From Lineus longissimus (Eukaryota; Nemertea; Pilidiophora; Heteronemertea; Lineidae), in NCBI RefSeq assembly GCF_910592395.1, contig NC_088308.1, positions 23,265,501 through 23,329,500 on the forward strand: 64,000 nt of DNA, given 5' to 3'. The position numbers were made by a program, and so were the translations under genes. The notes beneath the pieces are model-generated. The model worked only from the letters and a program-made list of their open reading frames with translations, searched no databases and was not told the origin of the DNA. Position 1 is the first letter of the stretch; the number at the start of each line of letters is the position of its first letter. Shown in pieces: positions 41,901 through 52,418 of this stretch.

Positions 41901-42243
41901 TTAAGAAAGCATGGGTGGATGTAATGAAACACCGTTAGCTGATAGGCGAGGCATCTCTACTTGATAGCCTAAGGTATTGACTGAACTCCGTATAGTCTGG
42001 AGGTACATGTACTCAAGATTTTCGCCCCACCCCGATCCTTCACGTTTTATGCTTCCATTACAGCCACCTCCAGAAATCACCTCAAGCGGGTCCAGCCTTC
42101 TGGTGCGGTTCAAATCAGACGACACGATCGGTTGGAAAGGATTTTCTGCGGCTTATGTCTTGTCTAACTCAGGTCATCTGTCAAAGAACTCCATGGACAC
42201 AATAGGGTCAGCCATAATCGTGACTGAGCCCCGAGACACCTAA
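11977..42243 (+). CDS. tll: Tolloid/BMP1-type astacin metalloprotease, complete, 18 exons
   Basis: Secreted zinc endopeptidase; family members cleave chordin, procollagens and TGF-beta-family proforms. Exons: 11977-12175, 19183-19426, 21123-21421, 21818-21938, 25255-25433, 30836-31069, 33415-33627, 33898-34017, 35317-35462, 37950-38145, 38472-38594, 38834-38994, 39400-39583, 40360-40613, 40745-40958, 41134-41311, 41804-41876, 42064-42243. Sum 3318 nt, 1105 aa, all phases compatible. Signal peptide about 20-35; prodomain to the furin-type site RLKR (220-223); astacin domain 224-425 with [13 protein letters not shown] (zinc ligands H317, H321, H327; base E318), CGCCS loop 287-291 and Met-turn SIMHY (M374, Y376). 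Then CUB1 427-537, CUB2 539-650, EGF1 651-691, CUB3 693-806, EGF2 807-847, CUB4 850-962, CUB5 963-1075 and a short tail: the full tolloid layout. The prodomain is unusually long and Arg-rich. Start chosen for a good Kozak context (accacaATGg). Confidence 0.95.
12543..13187. repeat. Minisatellite, about 65-bp unit, about 10 copies (tolloid intron 1)
   Basis: Units carry tacccatacattctcagtcc followed by catcgtcagcc and atgatctctcccaatctac. Measured spacing is 65-66 bp with indels of one base. The ORFs it creates in two frames are artefacts of the repeat. Confidence 0.95.
18164..18670. repeat. Minisatellite, 53-bp unit, about 9 copies (tolloid intron 1)
   Basis: Units contain cgtatttcatcgtcgtc, ccttaccaatgctttgcac and gaatgacttgacac. 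Adjacent early units are exactly 53 bp apart; later ones show small deletions and alternating cgccc/cgtca variants, suggesting a two-unit higher-order repeat at the start. Confidence 0.93.
21939..25254 (+). other. Tolloid intron 4
   Basis: Splits the astacin domain between the CG and CC of the CGCCS loop. It contains a (GAT)n-rich simple repeat at about 24198-24245 and short ORFs without domains. No nested gene recognised. Confidence 0.6.
24198..24245. repeat. Imperfect (GAT)n microsatellite
   Basis: Repeated gatgat with occasional aat, gcg and gtt interruptions, inside tolloid intron 4. Confidence 0.85.
25434..30835 (+). other. Tolloid intron 5 (5.4 kb)
   Basis: Lies between the zinc-site exon and the Met-turn exon, phase 1. 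AT-rich, with short ORFs on both strands (for example 27859-28122 and 28826-29095) that carry no recognisable domain. I see no repeat array and no nested gene. Confidence 0.55.
31070..33414 (+). other. Tolloid intron 6
   Basis: Separates the end of the protease domain from CUB1. Nothing recognised beyond short domain-free ORFs. Confidence 0.55.
34018..35316 (+). other. Tolloid intron 8, with an AAGATTCTTA-rich segment
   Basis: The first 230 bases after the donor are dense in aatctt/aagatt words in both orientations, including a perfect 14-bp palindrome ttcttagctaagaa near 34078-34091. The rest is AT-rich without a recognised gene. Confidence 0.55.
35463..37949 (+). other. Tolloid intron 9
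   Basis: Phase-0 intron within CUB2. The left part (35463-37055) is ordinary AT-rich DNA with no gene recognised; the right 894 bp is the 31-bp repeat array. Confidence 0.7.
37056..37954. repeat. Exact 31-bp tandem array, 29 units, ending across the tolloid exon 10 acceptor
   Basis: Twenty-nine units of 31 bp give 899 bp with no indels. Each unit is ttctttgtctttc + tcccttcag (or ttccttccg) + attaagaa. Sixteen units, including the last, carry a pyrimidine tract followed by CAG, like a 3' splice site; ten carry CCG in its place; three carry AAG. Units 1-10 and 11-20 have the same variant order, so there is a 310-bp higher-order repeat, with a partial third copy. The last unit is the authentic acceptor of tolloid exon 10 (37950), whose first codons ATT GAG AAC are the repeat's own attgagaac. 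Confidence 0.96.
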
Positions 42244-44192
42244 GGTGCTGTTAGTGACATCGTGATGGACACTTTTGGGGCGTCAGTTGATGCAGGATAT
42301 TTGGTAATGGATTGATTTTGAGTGTCTATTGCTCCTTTAATTGTGAAGGTGTCGTCACTAAGGCCAATGTTGGAATCGTAGGACCAATGTTACGTTCTGC
42401 AAATGAAATGGACGATAAGCCCGTTATTACATCAAAATATGGGACAACCTTTTCGTTGGAGATTTGCTCTTTAATGACTTTCGGAGTTTTATTCGGTGGG
42501 TGAACGACTGCCAGTTACTGTACAAGTACTCTCATTACTCAGTCATTCTGTAGGTGACGGAATTAATTGCAATTCTGGCTGTTTCACATGTGCAGTGGAT
42601 AGAATAGACTAGGATGAAGCTTTGCACATCAATGTTGGCAGGAGACTTTTTAGTGAGACTGGAATCTGCTCTTCAATTATATCTGTTTGTAAATATTATT
42701 CAATGTGAAACAATAATTTGGCCTGTCATCAGGTTGTGCCTGGACCAGGAGTTTTAAAAAATGCACATTTATAGACGGATTTAGAAGTCAATGCACACGT
42801 CCTTTTTGGACTGCCAAAGTTAATTAAAATATATTGTATATCCATAAGAAAAAAAATCGTCAAAGGGCTCGGATGAAGAAAAATATATTTACTCAATTTG
42901 CATATCTCTAACATCGAGATTGCGCTGGATCCCAAAACTAGATCTTGGAAGAAATCGGCTGAGATTTTGCACAGTGGCCCACTAAAAGGATGTGGACATT
43001 TACTTCTGAAGCCATCTATGAATATCTGTACAGAAGGCAAAAGTATAAATATTTTACATTCTCCTTGACGTGGTAGTTGGAAACAGTGTCTGTGTTATAT
43101 ATAGTTTTAATGTCTCAAGAGGTCCCTGGTACAAATGTAGATTGGGCCTAAAAAATACCTAACCGTAAATTTTAACATGTAACACAGTAGTCAACGGGTC
43201 GGTAGCTAGCAGGTCCTCATATCATATCATATTAAAAGTGGCCGAGTTGAAACTTTAACTCCGTAATGTGGATGTTTCAGTATAGTAAAAGAGTTTTATC
43301 CATTTATCAACAATTCACACCGACGGACACGCACATAATGCCGTTACTAGGACGATATGCTAGGGTTTTACCAGTATTACATATGTATTTCATCAATGTG
43401 TTTACCGAATTATCATATCAAATGTAATGGTATATTAATGTTTTATTGTCAGATTACAATGTAGTAGAAAAACAAGTAAAAGTATTTACCAGTAATCTGT
43501 GACCACAGTGTTACAAATCAAACTATGTGTTCTATATCTCCGTCTATAATGATGTGTTTATAGTGAACTGGACAACTGACTTTCTTATCCCTGTCTGGTA
43601 AGGGCATGCCATTCCGTTTAGGGGATCACTAAGTTTCATTGACGTACTGAATCTTCGTGAAAAAGAATTGCCCTGGAATGGTGCTTGGCAACTACTGGTG
43701 ACTGGTAAGTGCTACCCCTCTTGCAGTGCTACTGCAGGTCACTTATACCGCAGAAGATCCAATCCCAAGACAGATCAAATAAGGTATGTGAATGTTACGC
43801 AGTGTGTATACATGTAGGTGGCGGAGCAGTCATGAATATGGCTAATGTCGATGACGATAAGAATTTTTGCTAGATCGGGCTTCCATCTTGACCCATCAGA
43901 GAGATAAATCACAGGCAATGTTACCCAGATTATTCCAGCATTCTCCATAGCAGAGGTAATACTTTGTCAGGTTCGATGTTTACAGCTTCTCGGGTTTCAG
44001 GTGAAGATGACGTCAAATGGTAGGCCAAATACTCTGCTTTGGCTAAACCGCCAATCACTTCAATGAATACTTCCAGTTTTTCTAACCTCAAAACGATGAT
44101 TTGAAACAAACTGACAGGTAAAAGAAATAACACAAACTATTATGAGAGGAATGAGAAAATCTTAAGATTTCTTCCTGAAGCTGAAATAACAT
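42244..44192. other. Convergent intergenic region (tolloid 3' end / trypsin 3' end)
   Basis: Must hold the 3' UTRs of the plus-strand tolloid and minus-strand trypsin genes. No canonical AATAAA was found close to the tolloid stop. AT-rich, with no recognisable coding sequence. Confidence 0.5.
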
Positions 44193-46801
44193 TTAATAAT
44201 TCTGCATGACGTAGTTGATCCAATCGACTTGGCCAGTGACACGAGTGTAGACACCGGGGGACCTCGCCTTGGCGCATCCTATTCCCCAACTTGTAACACC
44301 TGTAAGTGGAAAATGATATGTGAACGACAGAAAAACTTTGGTTCATGTTTCCTTATCTCAGTGTCTCCACACAAGGAACAACTGAAAAGAACATGACTTC
44401 CCAATAGGGGAACACTCCAAGACTTTACATCGGTAAAAATGAAGTAATGTACTATGAAAGTGCGAAGGAAATTACGATGCAGCTTGTCAGATTTTGCTCC
44501 ATCCTGGTAATAAACAGCTCCACATACAGACCCACAGCGGTCATATAACCAGAGTGAAAGGCCCTGAACTTGGTTGACCATGGCCCTTGCTTTGCATTTT
44601 TGTAGCGAAATATAGATTGCTATCTGGTAACGTCGATGGCTTACCTGCCAGGTACCATCTTCCGCTAACTGATGTGACTAAAGGACCACCGCTGTCTCCC
44701 TATAATAGCATGAGGAAGGATTTGTAGAGGTATGAGGTGGGGGAAAATCTAAATTTAATCCAAAGACATCGAATAATAAAATAGATAAAATTTCACCGAT
44801 CACAAGCAGTAAAAGTTGTCGAAACGTAGGTCCTTCTAAAGTCTGCAGTTGGTTTTCGAGATTGTGTGGAACTCTAGGTTGGTAAATAGGATCCGGTCTT
44901 ACTTCAAATCAAAGCAAATCTGCCGAATTTGCTGTACGCAAATTGTTTGAAGATCATTATATATCTTTTCGACTACTGGCATCGTGATTCCGAGAAGACT
45001 GAAAATTGCTTGAAAATTCACCTTTTTATGAAAAGGAAATGACAATTGCTCAATGTTCATTCTGGAGTGGGGCCAACATTTGACTATTTGCTGATGTCAA
45101 TACAGTTTTGAGCATCAAGAAGAGTCACTTGCCTGGCATGAGTCCATACCGCCATTGCTATATCCGGCACAGATCATGTAGCTGGAGGAGTAGTCACTGC
45201 CGTAGTAACGGGACGAGCCGCATGTTGAGGAAGAGATGATGGGGACAGCCACCTGCTGGAGAGTGGTACTGGCGGCCTTCTCGACCCTCTTTAAACCTAC
45301 ATATTGTACAATAGTATGGTTAAGTCTGAGAAGCTGACTGAGAATTGTTCTAAACTATTGGCCTACATGTGAGCAGAATGCTTCCTTCTGCCGTATTCTC
45401 CCAAAAGAACTCGAATGTTGCTGAACCAGTTGCCATATACAGTTACAGTGTGAATGGTATATACTCATCATTAAAAGCCCAGATGCCCTCTTCAAATATA
45501 TACATGTTGGCTAGACATCCCAAGACTGGTGAACTTACCCTGTGCACTAGTTTCACCCCATCCCGTGGCATAGCATGTCCTGCCGGTGCCGAAGTACTGG
45601 GTCTTGGATGGAAGGCACACTGCACTTACAGCACTGTTGAAGGTCGCCTTGGTGGACAGCTTGATCAAGGCAATGTCATTATGCATTGTGTTGGAGTTGT
45701 AGCTACCATGCGTGTATATTGCGGCTACACGAAGATTCTGCTGTGTAGCTTCGGACCTTGTCAGTTTATGCTTTCCCGCATAGACCAACCAGCTGCTGGT
45801 TGAGCCACCGCTGAAAGATTGAAGCAGTATTGAATGGCTAGCTATCATTGTGGACATGCACGCTGCAATCATACATTATACAGCCAGGAAGACAGTACTG
45901 ACAGTCCAATGACCATATTCTTTGTTATTTAGGGTGGGCAAGTGTATATTTTAATGCCACCGGTGTATAGCCGATGGAAAACGCGCCCGATTGGTACTGA
46001 AACACCCTGTATAACAAAGAATGTGACCAATTCACTCCCTCTTCGCCCTTGGTATATAGTTTGTACGTTTGCACGCCGTGTATAGGTGAAGATTTGCAAT
46101 GCAACAAAAACCGCGCACTGCCCCAAAAGAAAACCGACTAGCCTTTGTCGAGCGTTACTTACGCAAAGCAATGGGCAGCAGTCACTACCCATTCTTCATC
46201 GATGAGGGAGCCGCCGCATACCTGCTGACCATTGTAATACAGGGCAACCTAAAAAGACACACCATTTTATTGCTTTCATTGATGACCGTAGGCGGGTGCA
46301 AAGATATGCAACAGCAAGGAAGCAGAGAATTGGCATGGATGACATACCATCATCATAACGATTCATCGTCGGATCGGAGATACTCCTAAAACAAGCCATT
46401 GTAATTTGCGATATCTTCATTTTTTCGTTTTGGTACAAATTTAGCTGGTCATCCCCGGAGTCATCTAACCGCATTTCCAAAGTGAAGGCATTCTAAACCC
46501 TATAACGGTGTTTTCATTTGCCGCGTCAACGCGAGCATCACATTATCTTACCTGCCATGGCCAACTGTTTGGGTTAGCCTCTTTCCCTCCAACGATACGG
46601 GTGACGGAAAGATCGGGCGCATAGGTAGGTAGGCCACACCCTAAAAATTACAAGATAGGCACAGAAATATAAGGACCAGGGTCAAACAGAATGCACCAAA
46701 ACTGGCAAATAATTAATATAAAAAATTGGCGCCACGTATAGTTGTATACCATTTGCGATGGCAGCCAAACAGGCCAGCGTGATTGCTGTAGTCCAAGCCA
46801 T
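44193..46801 (-). CDS. Secreted trypsin-like serine protease (S1 family), 7 exons
   Basis: Cleaves proteins after Lys/Arg; probably digestive or extracellular. Exons on the minus strand: 46750-46801, 46552-46640, 46163-46248, 45539-45810, 45133-45296, 44645-44699, 44193-44299. Sum 825 nt, 274 aa. Signal peptide in residues 1-17 ([17 protein letters not shown]). Activation site R32 followed by IVGG. Catalytic triad H73 (TAAHC), D121 (HNDIALIKL) and S224 (GDSGGP). D218, six residues before the serine, matches trypsin Asp189, and the Gly at the 216 and 226 positions (SWGIGC, SPGVY) fit a trypsin pocket. Length is normal for a trypsin with no extra domains. The intron before the GDSGGP exon has a GC donor (CAG|GCAAGT); all others are GT-AG. 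No transmembrane segment after the signal peptide. Confidence 0.93.
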
Positions 46802-47679
46802 TTTTGAAGTCCGTGTCAGGCATGAATTTGAAGTCACCGTTGCTTTTAATGAATGCTAATCTAATCGGTTCCATACCTATGATCCGATAACGATATATTC
46901 AGGTGTTACGGTCCCAGCGCACCCCAAACCTGAAATGACCGTTGAACGTGACGAAGTATAGTGCTACCCCATTACGACGAAGTGCAAGACTGTTCACGCA
47001 ATCGCCGTTCAATATATACCTGTATATCAGTGAAATTTTGCCCCAATATCAATTGAGCACATCAGAATTGCTTGAATATTAACCCTGGAAGCTTCAAGGT
47101 GATCTTTGAGAGCCAAACGAACTTTGCTAGTCTCCGACGACTACTAAAAGTTCATCGGATGACCATCCGAGACTTCGTTGATCTGTTCGCCTCCGCCATC
47201 TTCTTTTCTCATCATTTGTACCTCTAGTCAAGCTTTCCGATCGCCGCCCTGACCATTTTACCATTCTAGATGCTCATGAGCATATCGACGGTTGCTCAAG
47301 TATCCCCACGCCATCATGAGGAAATCAGGGGTTAATGTTCGCTTCTCCGGCCCTGACATTGACCCCTGATTTCTTCAGGATGCCTCACGCAGGTGCAGGA
47401 ATAAATCCGTAGTCTCAGCAAGCATATATTTATCTAGGATTCATATTACTGACATTCATTACAGGAGAGCCCAGCTACTATATGTTTGACAGTATATTCT
47501 AAGTATACTATCCAACGTTCCAGCTGCATGGCGATGGCCAAATCAGTGCACCAGCTGCTGGACAGGCTGCGGCTAATTGCCGGCAATCAAATGAGACTGA
47601 TGTATACGCACAAGGTCCATAATATTATGGTTTTACCAGTGCAGCCTGCATATCTCTTCAAAGTAAAGCTGTTCCAAAC
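46802..47679. other. Divergent intergenic region (trypsin / LicD-like)
   Basis: Short head-to-head spacer between two divergently transcribed genes, so promoters of both probably lie here. It contains a hairpin at 47311-47383 and small ORFs of no recognised content. The 5' UTR of the LicD-like gene probably covers its right end. Confidence 0.5.
47311..47383. repeat. Long imperfect hairpin (miRNA-precursor-like)
   Basis: Left arm 47311-47338 (core gaaatcaggggttaatgt) pairs with right arm 47356-47383 (core acattgacccctgatttc) around a 17-nt loop. Most departures would be G:U pairs in RNA. About 73 nt overall, the size of an animal pre-miRNA. Expression and processing cannot be judged from sequence. 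Confidence 0.6.
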
Positions 47680-48868
47680 ATGGTAGCATTTGAATCTTAT
47701 TCCTATTCTGGTAAGTTATACACCCTTTTTTATATATCTTATATCCGAAGAGACAATTCGTCGTAATCTACAGGCAATTCTCGTACGAGTTTTGACCGTC
47801 AAATTTCAAAATCCGTGAGGCTTAGCTAAAAATATTGGTTGCCAATTCAATGTTACTGCCTCAAATTCAATTATGAACGCTTTCAGAGAAACAATACATA
47901 TCTAAAATGGATTCCCTCAAGTGAGTGAGATCGGTGCCAGGCAATAGTCATTATTTTACTACAATCCTCATTTTTCAGGAAGGTATGGCCAGAAGAGGTG
48001 GGTTGGAAGACGAATCTACGTTACGCTTGCTTTAGTCAGTTTCATCACAGTCATGACATATTTATGTCACCTTCGGCGTAAAGTGGAAGGACGGCTCTTT
48101 TTCAAACATCGGGGTCAAGTAGAAAGTGACATTTCAATACTAGTTTACAAGAAGCCATTCTGTTATCCATCGCACAGTCTGATGAGCAGTGACGTGTGTG
48201 CATTAATACACCAGTTCATAAATGCTGATGATTTTCGACTTCTGATGGATATCTTCGATAATTTTAAAGAAATGGCTGAAGTGAAAGGCTGGCAGTATTT
48301 CATCTTCATGGGAACCCTCCTGGGCTCTTGGCGTCATCACGGCCAAATCAAGTGGGACGCAGATATTGACGTATTTCTCAACATTTCCGTCCGCGATGAC
48401 GTCATTAACACTTTAAGTGCCCTACCAGGGTATAATGTAGTGCAAAGGGAGTCTGTTAAGATGTTGAAAATGCAATCGGATTCGTCTTACCAGGAAGTTG
48501 TAGACAATGTTATGGGAACATGGTGGTGGCCTGCCATGGATATATTCTTTTATGAAGAAAACGCAACACATGTTTTTGACGCTGATCCAAAGCGGCGTTG
48601 GGGTTTGTTGCAACCAAAAACTGCAGTTTTTCCACTTCGGATGAGACCTTTTGAAAAACATAGCGTCCCCGTACCTAACAAACCAGAGATGTGCCTTGAA
48701 CGAATGTATGGCAGCGGTTACATGGATGACTGTGTGGGCCTGAAGATATCCGTCAAATGTGAGGCTTTACGGGATATCACGCCGCTTGTTGATAGAAAAC
48801 AACGCGGGCAGTTTCCAGTAGAGACTTTGAGGATAGGCGACATTATTATTCAACAAGTAAAAATTTAA
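47680..48868 (+). CDS. LicD/fukutin-like type II membrane phospho-sugar or phosphocholine transferase
   Basis: The LicD family (bacterial phosphocholine transfer; animal fukutin and FKRP, ribitol-phosphate transfer) belongs to the nucleotidyltransferase fold and acts in the Golgi lumen in animals. Two exons: 47680-47710 (MVAFESYSYS) and 47979-48868, phase 1, 306 aa. A signal anchor spans about 23-40 (IYVTLALVSFITVMTYL) after a short basic tail, giving type II topology. The catalytic block reads YFIFMGTLLGSWRHHGQIKW then DADID at 137-141, the conserved metal-binding acidic motif. A distal CLERMYG motif near 229-235 fits the family's C-terminal region. Domain order and length suit the many small LicD paralogues of invertebrates rather than true FKRP. 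Exon 1 is chosen because its phase and donor (GTAAGT) fit. Substrate unknown. Confidence 0.85.
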
Positions 48869-49294
48869 AAGTAGCAATTCTTTATTTATCATCACGGATC
48901 TAAAGACCTCGATATATACTTGCATGTATTACGTCGATACTGACCCAAAATTGATACTTGGAATACGTTAGCAAACAATCTTCTTTATTTTATTTTATAT
49001 TGTAGATTTCCGACTTGCAAAATTCATGAGCAGAAATTCTACCCCTTAACAGCAGCATCTACATCAAAGCAATCAGAAAATATCGTGAATATATGTATGA
49101 TTGTCAGCGGGACCCCGACCCGGCATCCCGTAGGCTATTGGCGAAAGAGCATGCTCACAGCCACAAGAATCACCTTTTTGTTCATGACAGTTGATACACA
49201 ACATACATATTTTTCGCCATTTGACAGATCTAGATCTGCTGTTGGTGACGACCAAGATAAATTTCATAGCGTTTGCACCGGCCTACTAAGTCTC
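48869..49294. other. Convergent spacer with P450 polyadenylation signals
   Basis: Lies between the stop codons of the plus-strand LicD-like gene and the minus-strand P450. AATAAA on the minus strand occurs at 48984-48989, overlapped by a second at 48989-48994, and again at about 48881-48886; these suit the P450 3' end. No AATAAA was seen on the plus strand for the LicD-like gene. Confidence 0.5.
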
Positions 49295-52200
49295 TTATGA
49301 AGTCGCTCTCGGTGTCGCGATTATCTTGAAGTCGACCGGCATGTTGACGACCCCCTCACCAGGCATGGCAAGGTCGGCGAAGTTTTTCGATGGGACCTCA
49401 TTCTCTGGGAAGCTGAAGGTGAATTGTTGAAGCAAGTTTGCGAGGAAGAGGAATATAACTTGTCTCGCCAACGGCTCTCCCATGCAGCTTCGTTTCCCTG
49501 CAAGAAAGTTGAAGTGTAAATGTCATGCAGTTCGAAAAGCAGTTATTTGATGCCGTATACTTCCGCCAACTATTGCAGAAAACGCCAGCCTGGAGAGCTA
49601 GTTATGATTACCATGACCATTTAGTTGTTTTCGCGGCTTCGTTGTTGCTCATGCCACATTGATGCACAGATCATCTACTGCAACTTCTCATCAATACTTG
49701 TACAGTAGTGTATAGAAGAACAATCATAGAAGAATACCAATTTTAAGGAGATACGCTGTCCTATAACTCACCAATGGCAAAACCTGCCCATCCCTTATTC
49801 TTACTGTCGCATGTTCCATCTTTCAGCATGAATCGCTCAGGGTTGAAGTCATCAGGATTCTCAAACACCTCGGGGTCCTTGTGCATGTTATCCCAGTTGG
49901 CAAAGTAGGCAGTATCTTTTGGGATCATGTAACCTAAGATTTCAACATCTTCTTTCGTTTTTAAGAGAAGTGACGTAGGAACAGGGGTCGTGATCCGAAT
50001 CGTCTCCATAAACGTAGCTTCTAAAAACTGTAAATCTTTCTTATCGCTCTGCAGCGGTCGGCGCCCTCCTATAGCATCTTCGATTTCATGTTGAGCCTTT
50101 GCTTGGAACTCTGGGTAATGTGCCATGAAGTAGATCCACCAACGAATGGTCCCAACTATCGTGTCCGTCCCGTCCCCCCAGAATGACATGATGAAGTTGA
50201 GGATTTCATCATTGTCCTGCTTGTTTAGGATGCAAATGTCGACAAAGCAGCACGGATTGTCCGGATCAAATTCAGCTCGGCGTTCTTCTATCGAGGCGGT
50301 GAACCACTTGAGCATCCGTCTGACTGCTGGGACGCTTTTCGCGACGCACTTCCGAGGAAAGAAGCGTAAGATTGGGATGACATCAGCTTCACAGACTGGC
50401 CTTAACTCGGCAAACCATATTTCCGTGTCATCCAAGACCTGGTTGAATCCTTTATCATTCGGCTTGTACCTGCGACCTTAGGAAGCAAAATCAAGTGTAA
50501 ATTATTCAATTATTTTCCAAAACAAAGCAATATCATAATATGGTGGTTCATGGAGAGTCGTCTTCAAGAGGCTTGTTTTGCAAACCATACGAACGACAAG
50601 TCGACCTACAAAGTATCCGGTGAAGAGATGTTGATCCGCTAAAGAAAGACGCGGTTGCAGAGACTTTTCTTTCCCGTTCTTGTTGAGACGGGGGTATCAC
50701 TTACCGAAGAGGACAGACGGAAGTGCTTGTGCCCCATAAATCCATAATTCATCTCTAAAGAAAAATGGCATGCCCTTGTGGCTGTTGAACGCCGCAGCAG
50801 TTGAGTCTATCAACCCTTCTATGTTTTCTTGAAAGCCTGGCAGACCGTATCCAAACTTTTTCAAGTTCGCCATGCCGAATTTCCTTCTGGCTTTGAACTT
50901 AACAGTGAAGTCATCTTTAAACAGGTTCTCTGAAATTGGTATACCTGTCTGAAAATTCTATTCCGTTATAGTTTGGGCTGGAACAAAAAGGTCTATCATC
51001 AGGCGTTGTCATGCAGATAGACTTGTTTTGGGTTATATATAATACAACTAGCACTCTAAGACACCGAGTGCTACCACGCTCGAGGCAATGTTAAAAAGGA
51101 CCAAGTTTAATTGGCCGATCCATCTATTAACATGGTCCACATCTGGCAATAACATTAAGAAGAGGAAACCCAGTCCGTAAGGTCTGCGAAGGCCCTGTTA
51201 ATTGAGCACAACCCGATTTTTTCAGATTTGGTTTACCCTGTACCTGGGTTAAGTTCAAAAAGATCAAAACCATGAGAGTATGGCCTTCCTGCCCAAGCAT
51301 TCGGGTTCTTGTAGAAAGCTTCCTGCATTGACTTCGTTCCGTTGAGAATTACCAATGGGCTGAAAAGTAGAATAAGCTATTTTGTTATATTTTCATTAGG
51401 AAAATTGAAAAACACCAACATATTCGACAACAGCGGGTAATAGCGAATTCAGATGCTTTTTGACGACATGCGGCACACTATGCACAAATAACGTGCTGAA
51501 AACTGGATCAATTCCAACTTAAATTGATTTTGAAGTGATAACCTTGCAGATATCAGCTCAGTGTTACCAAAGTTATGTGACGATATATATAATTGGCATT
51601 TGGATTAATAATGGCATGGCCTTTATGATATACGGCCGGGGCCTTATTACCGCTCTCCTGTGACCCGATCATGGACTGATTGTCATCGTTGACCTTGATC
51701 ATTGATCACATCTTCCGGATCTCTTTATATATATGTTTATTTCGTACATCAAAAAGGTACATATTTTACAGTGACATGGTGTGCAAAGTGCTGGGTGCAG
51801 TGGTTACAAGTGATTACTAGTCTATTTCGATATCAATTACATAATATTACAACGGGTGCCAACATGTGTTACATTACACATAAATATTGTATTATTTCCT
51901 CCCTTTCAATGGTTGTCAGTATGTCAACTGCATGTCTCCTTAATTTTATTAACTCTCTTATTTGCACTGCAACCTGTCTTTCTCTTTCTGTGGCCTGTAG
52001 GAAATGTTAATCACTCATTAAACCAAGTGAATTTCTGTACACCCCAATAGAACCTTCTTTATCGAAGCCGTATTTGTGACTGATGTGCTTCAGACTATTT
52101 CCCAAGCCACTGTTGCTGCCCAGTTTAAGTAGGGTAACACTCATTTGGACGTATTCATTTGACAAGGAACTCTGACACTTACTTGTTAAAAAGATAGACC

Positions 52201-52418
52201 GTGAATATATCGCCATATTTCTCGCCGATCTTCGTAAAGTCCAGGTGCCAATCATGGGACAACCACGGCCAATAGCCAAGGTAGGGCAACCCCCAAGGAC
52301 CCGGGGGAAGACGGGTGGAGAAGTTCTTTGATAGGACGTAGCCAATGAGTACGGTGACTACCGCAGTGAGGATGACTGTTAGACCCAGGGATAGGTCAAA
52401 GTCACTTACAGCCAACAT
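49295..52418 (-). CDS. Cytochrome P450, microsomal, CYP2-clan-like, 5 exons
   Basis: Haem-thiolate monooxygenase anchored in the ER membrane. Exons on the minus strand: 52183-52418, 51244-51359, 50705-50944, 49772-50476, 49295-49497. Sum 1500 nt, 499 aa, the normal length. N-terminal membrane anchor about 9-30, then the Pro-rich hinge PPGPWGLP (38-45). I-helix FWGDGTDTI (296-304), K-helix ETIR (355-358), PERF (410-413), haem loop FAIGKRSCMG with the cysteine ligand C437. The last intron splits the haem loop between I and G in phase 1. Oddities: D299 where the I-helix normally has A or G before GTDT, and no Trp at the expected C-helix WxxxR position. The exon 2/3 junction was chosen to keep the frame (NPG|IPISE). 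Substrate cannot be inferred. Confidence 0.92.

Noticed and set aside
45369-45803. 144-codon plus-strand ORF
   Set aside because: Antisense of trypsin exon 45539-45810, whose catalytic motifs fix the true strand.
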